Of a DNA stretch of 64,000 nucleotides, positions 1-12,500 are shown piece by piece (positions within the stretch are counted from its first letter, which is position 1; each line of letters opens with the position of its first letter). The DNA comes from Glandiceps talaboti (taxonomy: Eukaryota > Hemichordata > Enteropneusta > Spengelidae), in assembly GCF_964340395.1 (NCBI RefSeq), contig NC_135550.1, positions 20,232,676-20,296,675 on the forward strand, written 5' to 3'. The notes beneath the pieces were generated by a model, which ran no database searches, had not been told where the DNA came from, and saw nothing but the letters and a program-made list of their open reading frames with translations. A program made the translations under genes and the position numbers.

Positions 1-186
1 CCTATTACAATTAAACATGCTTAGTTGTATTGCTTTATCTATTTTTGCTTCAAATTAAACAGACATACCTCTTGTGATTTATTTTGTACGGATGTACTGA
101 TCTTGTCCATGTGTAATATTATATACATATTAGTATGTAGTTTGTTAGAAATAGAATTAACTGGGAAAAATATTAGAACTACAACC

Positions 187-358
187 CATAACACCAAAGT
201 AAACCATTTTCTGTATGTACCACATTTGCAAATTGACCACATGAGAAAGGTCACAAACTAGGCTTGTAAATAAACCAATAGAAATAGTATACTTTACACT
301 TGATGTAAATGCTATAAACGAGTGTAGCACATAGAGAAAGTGCTTTACTTTGGCATTA
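187..358. mobile_element. Foldback MITE-like element, family 1 copy A
   Basis: Left end CATAACACCAAAGTAAA and right end TGCTTTACTTTGGCATTA are imperfect inverted complements, and the inversion extends inward (TGTATGTACCACA against TGTAGCACATAGAGA). Two related copies occur at 15291-15552 and 40444-40622, so the sequence is dispersed. No open reading frame is present, which fits a non-autonomous DNA transposon. Exact ends and target-site duplication are not clear. Confidence 0.65.
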
Positions 359-745
359 CTTGTAAAAGGCTGGAGATTACAAAAGTAACTTTTGTACATG
401 CGTAAATTCAAACAGACACTGCTTTATGTGAATTATTCATACAGAAGTATGACTTTTTTCTGTGTATACATAAGTAGTCTGTTAGAAATAGTAGTACCTG
501 AGGAATAAATATCAGTTATGAGGAATGTAATGCTGAACATAATGTTGCCATCCAACTTAGTAGTAAATTACTTAGGACAAGTTCACCATTTTCTACGAAG
601 ATGAAATTATTAATGTAATGTAATAAACTTGTTGGTTGAATTTCAAAGAAGTAAATAAAGCAAGCCATTACAACTTTTAATGTCTGAATTAGTCATTTAA
701 TGAACAGAACAGAACAGAAGAGAACAGAACATGTGAAAGGTTCAA

Positions 746-751
746 TTTATT
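746..751 (-). terminator. Candidate poly(A) signal for FIBP
   Basis: On the minus strand this reads AATAAA, about 200 nt past the FIBP stop codon. It is the nearest canonical hexamer downstream of the gene. Transcript ends were not available, so this rests on the hexamer and distance only. Confidence 0.4.
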
Positions 752-949
752 TTGAGTTGTCTTGAACAGTAAGGGATAAGAGATTGATATAATCTTGACA
801 ATAAATGACTTGACATCAGTAAAATGTTTTTGTCAACATTATAAAAATAGACTATTGCACCATTTCTTTACATATATTACATCAATATACAATCACTTTG
901 TCAAACTTCTCTGGCAGTGCAGACGAGAGCACGACGTGAGCTACTGCTG

Positions 950-3900
950 TCAGCTGTGGTACATACGCAGTATGCAACGTGTGAATGTATCCATGTATCT
1001 TTTGAACACAGCCAGTAATCGAGGTTGCCTGTTAAAGAGAAAATGAGAGAGATGACATTCTCAACTGAATATTTTTAATGAAACTAATTTCTTAACAGAT
1101 GGTACTGGTTAAGTATTTATCAGACATGTTTTGGTTAAATGGATTTTCTCACAGCAGACTTTTGAATTGCAATGACAGCAGTGTCCTCATGTTTCAATAG
1201 AAACCATTCACTAGCTGGTAATGTACACTCTTAGTTAGCATTGTGAGAACCAGACTTCTGAAGGTTAGAAGTTATTGTGTACATTCAACTCTGGTGACGA
1301 CAAACATGTAATGGTGACAAATGCGTACAGATAGACTATGCGTATTGCACGCCACGGTCTATGTTCAAACATTGTGTTACTATGAACTACAGATGTTGTT
1401 GACATCAGAACCAAGATTTTGTGCATCCTAACTCTGATGGAAGTGCTTGTTCTGAATACAGTCACCATTATACATATGCATTTACTCCCATCTGAAGTTG
1501 TAAAAGTACTGTCACATTGACTCACCTTTTGAAATACTCTATCTGATGGCAGGATGATTCATACACTTCCAGGAAAGACTTCACATTCTCTGGTGTCCAA
1601 CCAGCCTGACGACATGGGTCAATGACCTTGGACACAAGGAGATAAACATTTAGTATGATCCACTTTCAAATCAAGCAATATGATTACCACCAGTTATTAG
1701 ATTAATTAGTTAATTGTACCATGTCCTTTATCAGCTTTCAATAGTAGAGATGATTTACATGACTAGGTTAACACACCTGGAGGACAACAGACATTGCAAT
1801 CATAAAATTGACTGGGACTCCATTATTGATACAACCCCCACACTATTTCCTGAGAAAGATCAGGTATGCTACCAACATAAGATGCTACAATGCCAAGATC
1901 AACAGAGTGGGGAGGGGGTGGGTGGGTGTAGGTGTATCAAACTGCTGAACCTTCTACAATCAGCTGATCACACTGCCACCTAGTGGTCAGCTATAACTAT
2001 CGAATTTGTCATTCTGAGGATGGTCGACCAAGACAGATTGCAGCGCAATGCTAAGAACTTAAAACTGCATGTGCATTATTAATACCCAATGTACATCAAC
2101 AGACATTGCAGTAGACTGACACTATACAAAATTATATAACAGAATGACATGGCACATTAATGTCTGTGTTTGCACATCGGTGAAAATACCAGTAGCATGC
2201 ACAATATGCATGCACATTGATGTCAGTACTGGTACATGTGTTAAAGTGAAGATATGCTCTTACCCTTTCTACTACATCATTGAAGAAATCTCTAAGGTCT
2301 TTACTATGGATCATACCAACAGCAATGTTAATCACACCACGTGACAGTGCCTGTAATTAAAGGAGAGAATATTCATGAGTTGTGAAGCATAAACACACAC
2401 AATAGCAATTGTTAATCACTATTTTCTGAGAACAATTTTCAACTGTCAATTTTTAATTACAGAAATTAATTATTGTATAATTAAGATATTATGTTAAGAG
2501 GCAATAAAACTGTTCTTATCAGACCATGAAATCATTAAATAAATATACTACAAGATTCTATTTCAAATATTCTGTTCCAGGTATTATTGATCCAATTCAT
2601 TTATTTACTTTCTCTGATTTTAAATCTGATTGTAAATGCTTGCCAATTGCTGGTTGTACTAATACTACAAATACATGTACTTTTGTATAAAATAATATTA
2701 CACATAGTAAATTTCAGTATTTGGAATTCATGTTTCAGTACATGTACCAGCATATTGAGAATAATAAGTTGTACAAGTTGTGAGATGACCTATAGTAAAG
2801 AAACAAGAATTAACTTACTTTAAAGTTTGACTCCATATCTGCATATACTTTCTCTGACATCTTATCTTGAATGGCTGAACATACCAGACTGGGTGATAAA
2901 AACAAAGAAATAGCATTTTGTTTATAAGTATAGATTTACATAAACATATCAATCATAACATGGATATTAATTTCACTATCCACCCACCATAAACAAAACT
3001 AACCATGTAAATTAACACAAACAAAATTGAGTGCAAAAATCTCATAATAATCTTTATCTGTCCAAATAAATTTCAATAAATTGTTAAATTGTCGCGACAT
3101 GAGCAGCACCTTAGTGCCCTAGTGTTGAAAGAGCAGGAGAAAACCAGAGTACCAGGGGAAAGCCCATGTTGTTTGCCAGGTTGTTGTGAAGACATTATTT
3201 TGAATAATGCCTGGAACATTGTGTTCTTGTCTGAGATAACACCAACTGTCTCTGATATTGAAAGTGTTGTGTCTGGTAACTTTGATTGATTATCACTTTA
3301 CAATGTTGCAGTTACACCCACTTCATTATTACTGACTCAAGAATAGGCACCCAGGCTCTCAGTAAGCGGCATTTTCAAAGGGCAAACAAATCAACAATTT
3401 ATTCAATTAAAATGATGTTGCGTAGAAAGTACTTTGTACAAAACTATGATCTTGGTTGTAATATATTGGTAAGTATCCAATTAAAAAAATATTTACCCTT
3501 TGTGAACATCACCCATGTCTCTATCAAGGAGAATTTTCAAATCCCTCAGCTCCTGCAGGAAGTCTCTATCAAAATCTGCATCGATGTCTACTTTGGAATC
3601 TGTAAATATTGATCAGGAAATGTAATGTCTTTGCATCTGGGAGTCATTTACCAGTAACACTTGCAGTGTACAAGCCTTGCAATGCAGATTCCTTTTCCAA
3701 CTAAATGCTTTTCTGCACCAATGACACCAAAAAAAGCAAACCAAGGTGCAAAACTTGTCAAACAGTCTATATATTCAAATTGTACTCATTTACTATACAA
3801 TGTGAGGTTCTATGTCATCCTCATTTCTTTATATATTGTCATAATTTATTGATTTGATACATATAAAAATTCCCACAAAAATTATAAAACAAAGGTGCAC

Positions 3901-6234
3901 AATAACAGTACTTTTTTAATACCAATACAATTATGAGCCACAACTATTCAATCAATTTTCTAAGAGAGTTTGTTAAGGAATGGAAAAGAGGAAATCTTGC
4001 TAAAAACTCACCAACTGAACCAGCAGTCCAGTGATCAATCATTTCATCAGCACAGAAAGTGAAATCGGGTACTGTTAAGTATTGCAGTCTCTTCTTCCCT
4101 GTGTCAAAACGATTATTTGCAAAGAATACTATGGCTGCATACTGCCTGTAATCGAAAATCAGAATTTCCAAAAATAACATCAAAACCATTGGACACTTCA
4201 TGTATGTAATTCCTTCTCAAAATTCATAATGCTTTATTGCTACAATAGTCGGAGGTGATCGCACAATGTTCACACAAGCTCAAAAGTGAACTTTATTGGT
4301 TGGGGGGGGGGGGGGGTATGGTGTCAATGCGATTGCTGAACTTCATTTTTGCACTTCTAACAAAATTTTGATGAAAAACTTTCACTCCTTCAATGATAAC
4401 AGCTTTTGTATTAACTACTGACATGTTGATAAGTTGATACAAATTTACTTCTAATGTGTTCATTTAGGGGAGGGTGTTTTGACTGAAAAGAATGTGCATT
4501 TTTTGAGCTTGTGTAGCATTGTGTGATAGTCCCTAAGATAGTATGATGTTTTAACTGCCTGAAACCTCATTGAGAAAGAACACCATTAATTTTACTTACT
4601 TTGCTAACTTTTCTGACACCAAGAAGTGAACTCGGATATTTTTGAACATTGGACCTTCCATATCTTCAACCATTTTGAAAACTCTCTTGAAATTATCAAA
4701 CTACAAAGAAAAACAGAAACTCTTATATGACTACAGTACATGTGATACACAGGTGTAACTAAAACTGTTACAGTGCTAACACAGTAGTATTGATAACAAT
4801 ACTTTCAAAGCATGAACAAAAATGACAAAAACATACCTGTCGTCGACAACTTCTTAGTTTTACATTGGTCTTGTCACTTATATCATCTAAATCTTTTCTG
4901 TTTTTGCTGGATAATTTTTTACCAAGAATTTCTCTAACCACTGGATAATCAAACTCATAGTACCTATAAAATGTAACAGAAAAACACCAAATTGAAATTT
5001 GATTATGAGTAGCTTTCAAAATTCATACTGTTTCTATATAAGTTTGACTGATACAGCTAGATGCATACTTGGGAGTCTATTACAACTACAAACTCAAAAC
5101 TGACTTACTTTTCAATCAGCATCTTTTGGGTAGCAAGTGGCATTTGTAAAAGCATTTGGTTGACAATTTGTGATGGATGGTGTAGTATCTTTTCTAACAT
5201 ATTAAATGTTCTGTAGTGGTCCAGGGTGTCATACATCAACATGTCAGTTGTTGCTCCAGTTTTCCGTAATATACCAGTGTGTTGTCTTGCAAACACTGCT
5301 TCATTGACTGTAATTATAAAACATAGAAATATGGTATGTATATACCACAGACTCTACACTTGTAGGGTCTATGATATAAACAGGTGCATAGACATACAAG
5401 ATATTTCACACAAAACAGAGAAAATACACCAGTCATAATCAATGTGGTAGTGCCCTGTCTGCATGCAGGTGATTCAATGTCAGGGAAACAAAGGTAAGTT
5501 GGCAATGAATTTTCTTTCTTTCCCTCATTAATTTTGTATGCAGTCTGTTTTTTTCACACCTTCATCTATCTTTTCACACCTTGCCTTCAGCTTTGTCATA
5601 TTTATTATAGGCATTCAAGTGAAAATAGTCTGACAGGTAGAGTGCAAAAAAAAGCACAAAGTGTTGGTAAATTTAGAGTTAAGAAAATACAATATAGAAC
5701 AGTAAAGTTACACAGGGATATTTACTTGTAATGTTTGAAGACTGGGTAAGTCGGGACCCGAGTCTGACCATGGCTCTCTGTTTATGGATATTGTAAGAAT
5801 CGAGTGCCGCACTCCATCTATCTGTAAGCAGGTCTAGTGCATGTGCCAATGTGTGCTGTGTACTTCAATCACCTGTGGTTTATTTTTCATACATGGGCAC
5901 ATGATGTAAATGCTTAGCTAATTAATAGCTAACTAGCTTGGTCTTGCAAGCTTGAAACTCGAGCAACTCAAGTTTACATATAACATAGCAAGTATCCACT
6001 CATTTACATCTAGTACAGTACCTGTAGCTGTCCCCCTTGAAGGTGATTTGAGCAAAGTGTTGTTTACACAGCAGAGATAAACACGATAAACAACAACATT
6101 AACAGTACTGTAGCATCATTTAAATTCCGTTGCAAAAATGTAGTAAACTCACCTGAACGTCCGTCTAACCATAACTGATACACTTCAGCGTCGATATATG
6201 TAGTATTACCGACAAAAATATTGATGTCACTCAT
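950..6234 (-). CDS. FIBP: FIBP, acidic FGF intracellular-binding protein (10 exons, complete)
   Basis: Exons in transcript order: 6153-6234, 5109-5307, 4837-4963, 4600-4700, 4012-4145, 3497-3599, 2819-2888, 2264-2350, 1526-1626, 950-1028. They sum to 1083 nt, giving 360 aa plus stop; vertebrate FIBP is close to 360 aa. All junctions are GT-AG and phases agree throughout. Recognisable family blocks are DIFVGNTT-like [11 protein letters not shown] at the start, [19 protein letters not shown] in exon 2, [10 protein letters not shown] and DLDDISDKT in exon 3, [17 protein letters not shown] in exon 5, and the C-terminal [16 protein letters not shown]. An upstream in-frame ATG at 6262-6264 gives a longer leader, but ATG at 6232-6234 matches the conserved family start. 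FIBP binds internalised acidic FGF and is linked to its intracellular signalling in vertebrates. The last exon is short (79 nt) and was found by matching the conserved tail next to an acceptor. Confidence 0.95.
4302..4316 (+). repeat. Poly-G tract in FIBP intron
   Basis: A run of about 15 G in the intron between FIBP exons 4 and 5. Confidence 0.9.
5349..5370. other. Palindrome related to CCCTACACGTGTAGGG, copy 1 of 3
   Basis: AGACTCTACACTTGTAGGGT lies in FIBP intron 1, immediately upstream in transcript direction of the exon 2 acceptor. It is a less perfect version of the copies at 19352 and 47328. Confidence 0.5.
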
Positions 6235-6477
6235 ATTCCAATTTTCTATATTCGTCGTGTTCACCTGTACTCGTGTGATATGATAGCCGTCTACCTTGCT
6301 GCAGTACAGTCGACGTCGCGTCGGAAAATCCCCAAATTAAATATGGCGACAAATTTGCATAAATGACATAATGATCACGTGACAGGGAATCCTCAACTCG
6401 AAGTCTACACATTATAGAGGGCCATGGTACGACCATGGAAGTATTATTGAGATAACATACCCCCGTATGGTACGACA

Positions 6478-6512
6478 TTGGAGTAATTATACTGACAATA
6501 TAATTACTCCAA
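6478..6512. repeat. Small hairpin upstream of FIBP
   Basis: ATTGGAGTAATTATA is followed closely by TATAATTACTCCAA, forming a stem of about 14 bp with a short loop. A related palindrome (GGAATAATTACTCC) occurs at about 63402-63418. It may be a relic of a foldback element or a regulatory palindrome. Confidence 0.5.
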
Positions 6513-7505
6513 GGTATAAGGTACGACAAACGGCTGAAATGTAGTGATTTTGTCTACTTGAGATATGTCAAAAGTTCATAAATCCATTTCCGGCAGCCGG
6601 CTTTTTAGTCATATTAAAAACCCGCATGTAAGTTGGTTTGATTTGAAATTATTAGCAATGTATTAAGGTACTTCTTTTGGGATATTGAGCAGATAATTAT
6701 ATACTGCTCGGGTGAAGGCACTCGATAAGCACTACTTATCCCATCTCATTGATGATTATAACACTCTTGTGTTAAGATTTGAAAAATCAACTAAATAGGG
6801 ATGGATATCAGTAGATAGTTCGACGTGTATGCATTTGACCTCTTTATTTCTATACACATTAATTGTTGGATCCAGGAATTATCTATAGATTTGCTGCACA
6901 CAAAGAAAAAGATGTCCCTGTGTTTGTCATATTTGAATTAAATTGTCACTTACAGAACCAAGTGTTAGTAAATTTCGAAATGTTATGGTAACATGTGATC
7001 TTGTGATCTTGAACTTTGACATATCATGTAAATTTATCTATAGTGCATTTACCATAGACTCTACACTATGTTTCAACAGAGATACCCGCAAGTGAGATGT
7101 GTAATGACGTCATCGGTCCGGGCGTATCCGCCTGCCCTAATAGGTTTGGGGCACGGTTGTCTAAGGTTTGGGGAAAAGGGAGATTAGTCCGAGCGCCCAC
7201 AACGGCCGATCTGTCAGTCTACTCGCAAGTGAGATGCGTCATATTCAACTGAACCTCAGAATCTATAGTGGTCTGAGGCTGAACCAAACTTTGTGTAACT
7301 GTTTATATGATTGTTATTTTTTTGTATACAGGCTGGTAACCTGGAAATGCAATAAACATTTAGTCATGTATGTACAAAATATGTATTCATTGTTTTATAT
7401 GTAAGTTTGGTCTATAGTCTGACTTGGAGATAATTTCCTAAGCTAACTATTTGTTCTCATTTTTACCTCCCGTAAAGGTATCAGAGGTATTAAGAGGGGG
7501 ATGTC

Positions 7506-7509
<4 letters not shown>

Positions 7510-7536
<27 letters not shown>

Positions 7537-7575
7537 CTATCTATCTATCTGTCTGTATGTATGTATGTATGTCCG
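7510..7575 (+). repeat. GT / ATCT / GTAT microsatellite
   Basis: A (GT)n run of about 13 units is followed by CTAT and GTAT tetranucleotides and a shorter GT run. The open frame across it is a repeat artefact. Confidence 0.9.
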
Positions 7576-7975
7576 TCTGTGTGTGTGTGTGTGTTTGTGT
7601 ATGTGTCATCATTTTCTTAAAAATGGCTGGCTCAATTATACTGAAATACAACTTTTACCTTAAATGAGTAATTTGAATAACGAACGATATTCAGCAATGA
7701 AGCAGTATCATGCACTATTCAAATTCCGTATAATTTGGCATATACCTAAGAAAGCACACTTGTCCAAAAAAGCCTGTTACCATAGTTTTTTTTAGTTTTA
7801 ATGACTAATTTGCATAATTAGTGATTCCCTTATGGGAGGCATTCAGTTTGAATCTGGTTTTGGTTACTTTCACTGATTGTACATGTTGTATCTTTATTTT
7901 ATTCTCACTTTCTCGGGGAATAAGTTCAATTCAAACACTTTGTCTACTTCTCCAGCACACACACACACATACACT

Positions 7976-8047
7976 GTATGTATGTATGTATGTATGTATG
8001 TATGTATGTATGTATGTATGTATGTATGTATGTATGTATGTATGTAT
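7976..8047 (+). repeat. TATG tetranucleotide array
   Basis: About 18 perfect TATG units, flanked on the left by a short CA run and on the right by GGAC/GGAT variants. Frames on both strands stay open only because the repeat lacks stops. Confidence 0.95.
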
Positions 8048-8489
8048 GGACGGATGGATGGATAATGTGATTAATATACAATGGCAATGTTAATACATAA
8101 CTAAATTTCAACATCAGAAATATATTTATCACTGTTCTGGCTTTTCTTTTTTTAAAGAAAGTAAATTCACTTCAGGTAACTGTGCTTCGAGATTATGTTT
8201 GATGTTCATTTATTCACAATTCAGCTTGTAGTGACACTGTTTGCAATCTTTCAAATAAAGATACCCTACACACTGGTAGCTCACAAATTTACAAAACCTG
8301 TAAACACATTCAACTTTTCACAATAAAACTGTATACTGTCGATAACTTCTGAGTACATATTTTAAGATTTGCAAAAGGCTGTTGAAAATCTCTGCGTAAA
8401 AAAGACTGTATAGAATAGGCTGACCTGAGTGTATTTGACTGAATAGTAAATAACAATCTTTTAAAAATCTTCAGCAGTTTTTCGTTTAT

Positions 8490-8870
8490 GACCAAACAGT
8501 GTATAACAATCTTAAATGGTTAAAATCTTTAACAATACAAAATTCACAATGAAACAATATAGATAATATTATAACAATCCTTAAATCTCTAATGATATTT
8601 GTGTTAGTTACCAATATCTTGAATGTACACACAAAGTTTTCACCAAACAGTATATAACGCTTTAAAAAGTTTTCAACATCACCAGTTTGGTAGTACTGTA
8701 TTCTGAATGGACGCAAAGTTTTCACCAAACAGTATACAACAATTTTTTAAAATTTTCAACATCAACAGTTTGGTATATTCTGAAGGGATACAAAGTTTTC
8801 ACCAAAACAGCATATAACAATTTTAACATCACAAATATGGTATATTCTGAAAGGATACCATGGTTTACAA
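8490..8870. repeat. Degenerate tandem repeat, period about 77-82 bp
   Basis: The phrase CAAAGTTTTCACCAAACAG recurs at about 8632, 8714 and 8791, with a weaker copy near 8490. Each copy is followed by TATATAACAATTTT-like sequence and ACAGTTTGGTATATTCTGAA. Copies differ by substitutions and small indels, so the array is a decayed minisatellite. Confidence 0.75.
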
Positions 8871-9312
8871 CCACAAATAAATCAATATAGATACCTTCTA
8901 AAATATAATGCTTATTGATGATGAATTCATGATGGTTCCTATGGAAACATTTCAAATATTTTATTTAGCTACAGTTTTTTGTTTTGTCTAAAACAAATAA
9001 AGTCTAAATTGTTTTGAAATTGTGTAATATTAACTTTTGTTAAATGTAGGAATCATAGTGTCTTTTCAAGACAGGTATATATATTGCAAAACTTTCAGTA
9101 AGTCATTACAACAAGTGTAATCTATAAGGCCACTTAAGGTTAAACCCGCATTAGCTGTAACTCAAGTGTTATTTTCTTGATCACACGATCAACAAGATAT
9201 TTACTGAAAATTGTTAAAATACCAATGATTAGACATTATTCGGGTAAATCAGAGGTCTATTTTATGCATAAGTGGTATAATAATAAGTTGAAATAGTGAT
9301 TTATCGAAGGAC

Positions 9313-9344
9313 ATTGATTTTTGGTTGCAGACCAAAAAATCAAT
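9313..9344. other. 32-nt near-perfect hairpin in probable ACP7 3' UTR
   Basis: ATTGATTTTTGG and CCAAAAAATCAAT can pair around a short loop (TTGCAGA). It lies about 200 nt past the ACP7 stop codon in transcript direction. A role in 3' end or mRNA stability is only a guess. Confidence 0.5.
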
Positions 9345-9536
9345 TTCTGACACAACAGTTTCAAAAAAAGTTCAAGTTGCAGATAAAATCTATGAAATGG
9401 ATACAGGGTGATTTTTGATCATTTTTGGGGGAAATCCCCATATACTAATTTGTATTAAAGATCAAAATATAAAGTGTACAACGTTTACATCATATCTTCG
9501 AGCTACTGCCATCAATGCCAGCCCTGTGTCACAATA

Positions 9537-12500
9537 TTACCACTCAGTGTAAGGACCATGTTTATCTTTGATAATCATTATCTTGTCAATCACTTCTCCA
9601 CCCTGAAGCAAAGACAGAAAAAAAGATAAATATTAGTACACATCACGAGCTAAACAGATACATGTTTTCAGAATTCGAAATTCAGTTTGGGTATTTTCAA
9701 ATGTTTACTAAAGTTACAGAGAGAAGAGACATATAAGTACTGTACATTCACTAGCTAAACAGAATCAGAGATGCATGTTTATGTTTTTGAAATTAAAACT
9801 CCAGTAATTTAACATTCATTTTCTAAACTCAGAATTAATGGTAAACACAGTGTCTAATTCTGGGAAAATAATGAAGGCAAATAAATCCCTAAAATATCTA
9901 GATACATACAGAGTGGATCAAAGTTTAGTGTTGTAGCATTTTACTACAAACATGGCTTTCATTCACTCATTGCAGTTAGCAGCAAGTATGTCAGAGTGTT
10001 GGAGCTGATGAGAATGAATAGATCAGTGGCAGGGGTCTATTACCAATGACAAGCAATGACTGGTTAAGATTTAGCAGAGGGATTTAATGGCCAATGTCAG
10101 ATTAGGATTACAGTTTGGGTCTGAAAACATTTGTCTGGGGAAGCTTTCAGAAAAATTAGTCTTGAACAAACAACTGACCTATCTTAATCGTTATAGCTCT
10201 ATATGACAGCAATAATGTGAGAACCAAGGACCTAATCATGGGCCTTTAAAGCATTTTATGATGTGATGGGCTTGGCAGTTTTTTGTATTTTTTCTCAGAA
10301 TCATGTTTTTAAATTTTGCGATTTGTTATGTGCAGACCATTGCAACATGTGTTGTGTAATGGTCTTTAAAAAATAAATAATAATAATTATTATTATTATG
10401 TGTACAAGCATGATACCTTATCATCAGATACTTGTTCCATGTATACATGAGTGGTGTTCATGATTTGCATACGAGTGTACCCATAGTCTTGCCGGCGGAA
10501 TGCACTCCATGGACGATATGGAGGCTGAAAGCCATCATGATCTTCTTTGCAGCCCTGAATGAAATGATATCAATATATTCATTAACTTGCCTTTACAACA
10601 TCAGATTGTTCCAAATACAAATGAGTGTGATTGAGTACTGTCATACGGGTGTACCCATAATCACTGCTGTTAAAAGCACTCCAGTGTGGACGGTGGCCAG
10701 TAAAAGGGGTTGGACCTTCATCACATCCCTGTTGAAAAGAGGAAGCTGACTCTTGTTTCACATACAAAAGTAATTCCACTGTATGGTTATGTTATTTCAT
10801 ATTTTGATTGGGCTTTCTTATGATTCAGAAGACGGCATATACATCTCTATCAATTAAAGTTAGGTGACGGTAATATTAGACTTTGCTGAGGAAACAGATC
10901 CTCGACAAAAAGTGAGAAGAAAGGAACAAGGTTATCGATTGATAAGTCTGACTTACAGCTGATCCTGTGATGATATGTACTGGTGCCTTGGGATTGGTAT
11001 AGGGTTCATCTAAACTACCATTGTACACCTGTAAATGTAGTCAAGTTGAAAAATAATACATATAATAACTACTTTGAAGTTCATTTACCATTTCAAATTT
11101 ACCTGCCATCACACGCATATTGCATATGACATGTGGGATAATGACTGTCGTAAGTGTTGCAAACAGCGATACAGCTCTATAGATAAACAAAACACATTGC
11201 AAACTTGACATAACAAACCAAAATCTATTCATAGTACATTGTTTACTAAACTAAACTGACAAAATACAAATGATGACATAATTGCTCCAGCTCCATTTCA
11301 CATTTGTGCTAAGTTTGGAAACTGTAAATCCTGATGAGTTATGGGTTTAGCATTAACCATAGAGATGTCTGTGCAGTGACAAACTAATTACCAGCATGTG
11401 CACACAGTAATACTACTCACCTTTCTATTGTACACAGGCCAAAGTCTTTCATAAGAATGTTCATGGGCCCAGATTTCCAAGTCCACTCCTGATTACAAGA
11501 TATAAAATAAAGATACACTTACACCAAATGTATTGTAAATAAATGAAATACTATCCAAAGTACATGTAATATCAACTGTAGAATAATAACGTGTTCATAA
11601 CACTGCAGTCCACACCCGAAATATATTCAAGGAGCTATTTTTACATATTGACTACTTTTGTTTGCGCATGTTTACATCTTTTTAACATTGAGATCCATGC
11701 TGTCATTATGACACTTCATCTGTGAACAAAATATTGCTAGATGTGAAATTATTAATTATTTATTCCAAAGATATATTTAAGATAAATTTATAATATCATG
11801 TTACATGGAAACACATTAACTACACACTGTGGGAAAGGAGACAAACATTAGTTGTTTTGCAACTAGTTGAGTACATCCCTGTTACAATCTTATAAACTAG
11901 TGTATTCTGGGCAAAAGCTGATCAATTTCAATACATACTTGCTTTGAAAGAACAGCAAAATCATAAAATGTTGAAAAATCTACATATCAACGAAAAAAGA
12001 TGAATACTAGACAAAAAACAGGCTACTACATCTAATAATTGTGAACTAAAATAAAGTCAAACACTTACCATGCTTATAAAACAATTCTTCTAGGCCAAAG
12101 TTACCAAGATATCCAGTTCTCACCTATGAAAAGTTGACAACATGCAAGGTTACTTTTTTGGATCACCACAATAGCAAATCCATGTTGGTTTAGGATTTAA
12201 AGTTGGGTAAGAAAAACAGTTGTCTGGACCAGTCATATGAAAAGTTGACCTTGAATAAAAGAATTGCCTTGTGTTATCCTCCTTATAGCTCCACTGATAA
12301 ACTAACACAAATGCAAGAACCTGGGATTGAATCAAGAGCCTTCAAGATATCAAATACATTCACAATAGCTTTGCAAATATAAACCTAAGTACTTTCACTT
12401 CAAATTATCACAATCTAAATATTAGTAACAAAAGAAGTATTGACCCTGAAAAATAATCAATTGGTCTGAGTACAACATTCTTTACTTGATTTTATGGAAG

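Larger units (their letters stand above)
1..949. other. Region downstream of FIBP; repeat-rich, no gene seen
   Basis: It holds the FIBP 3' flank and one copy of a foldback element at about 187-358 (listed separately). Two similar stretches lie outside the element, around 139-175 and 475-511, sharing the phrase GTTAGAAATAG. A short run of GAACA-type pentamers lies near 700-730. Open frames here are short and look random. Confidence 0.6.
6235..9536. other. Intergenic region between FIBP (5') and ACP7 (3')
   Basis: The first few hundred bases upstream of FIBP hold CpG-bearing sequence (6300-6350) and an AT hairpin at 6478-6512, and probably include the FIBP promoter. Further right are a GT/GTAT microsatellite (7510-7575), a long TATG array (7976-8047), and a degenerate tandem repeat of about 80 bp (8490-8870). 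A near-perfect hairpin at 9313-9344 lies about 200 nt past the ACP7 stop. No convincing coding frame was seen. Confidence 0.6.

Noticed and set aside
7821-8132. Met/Tyr/Val/Cys frames on the TATG array
   Set aside because: The array is stop-free in several frames; flanks show no gene.
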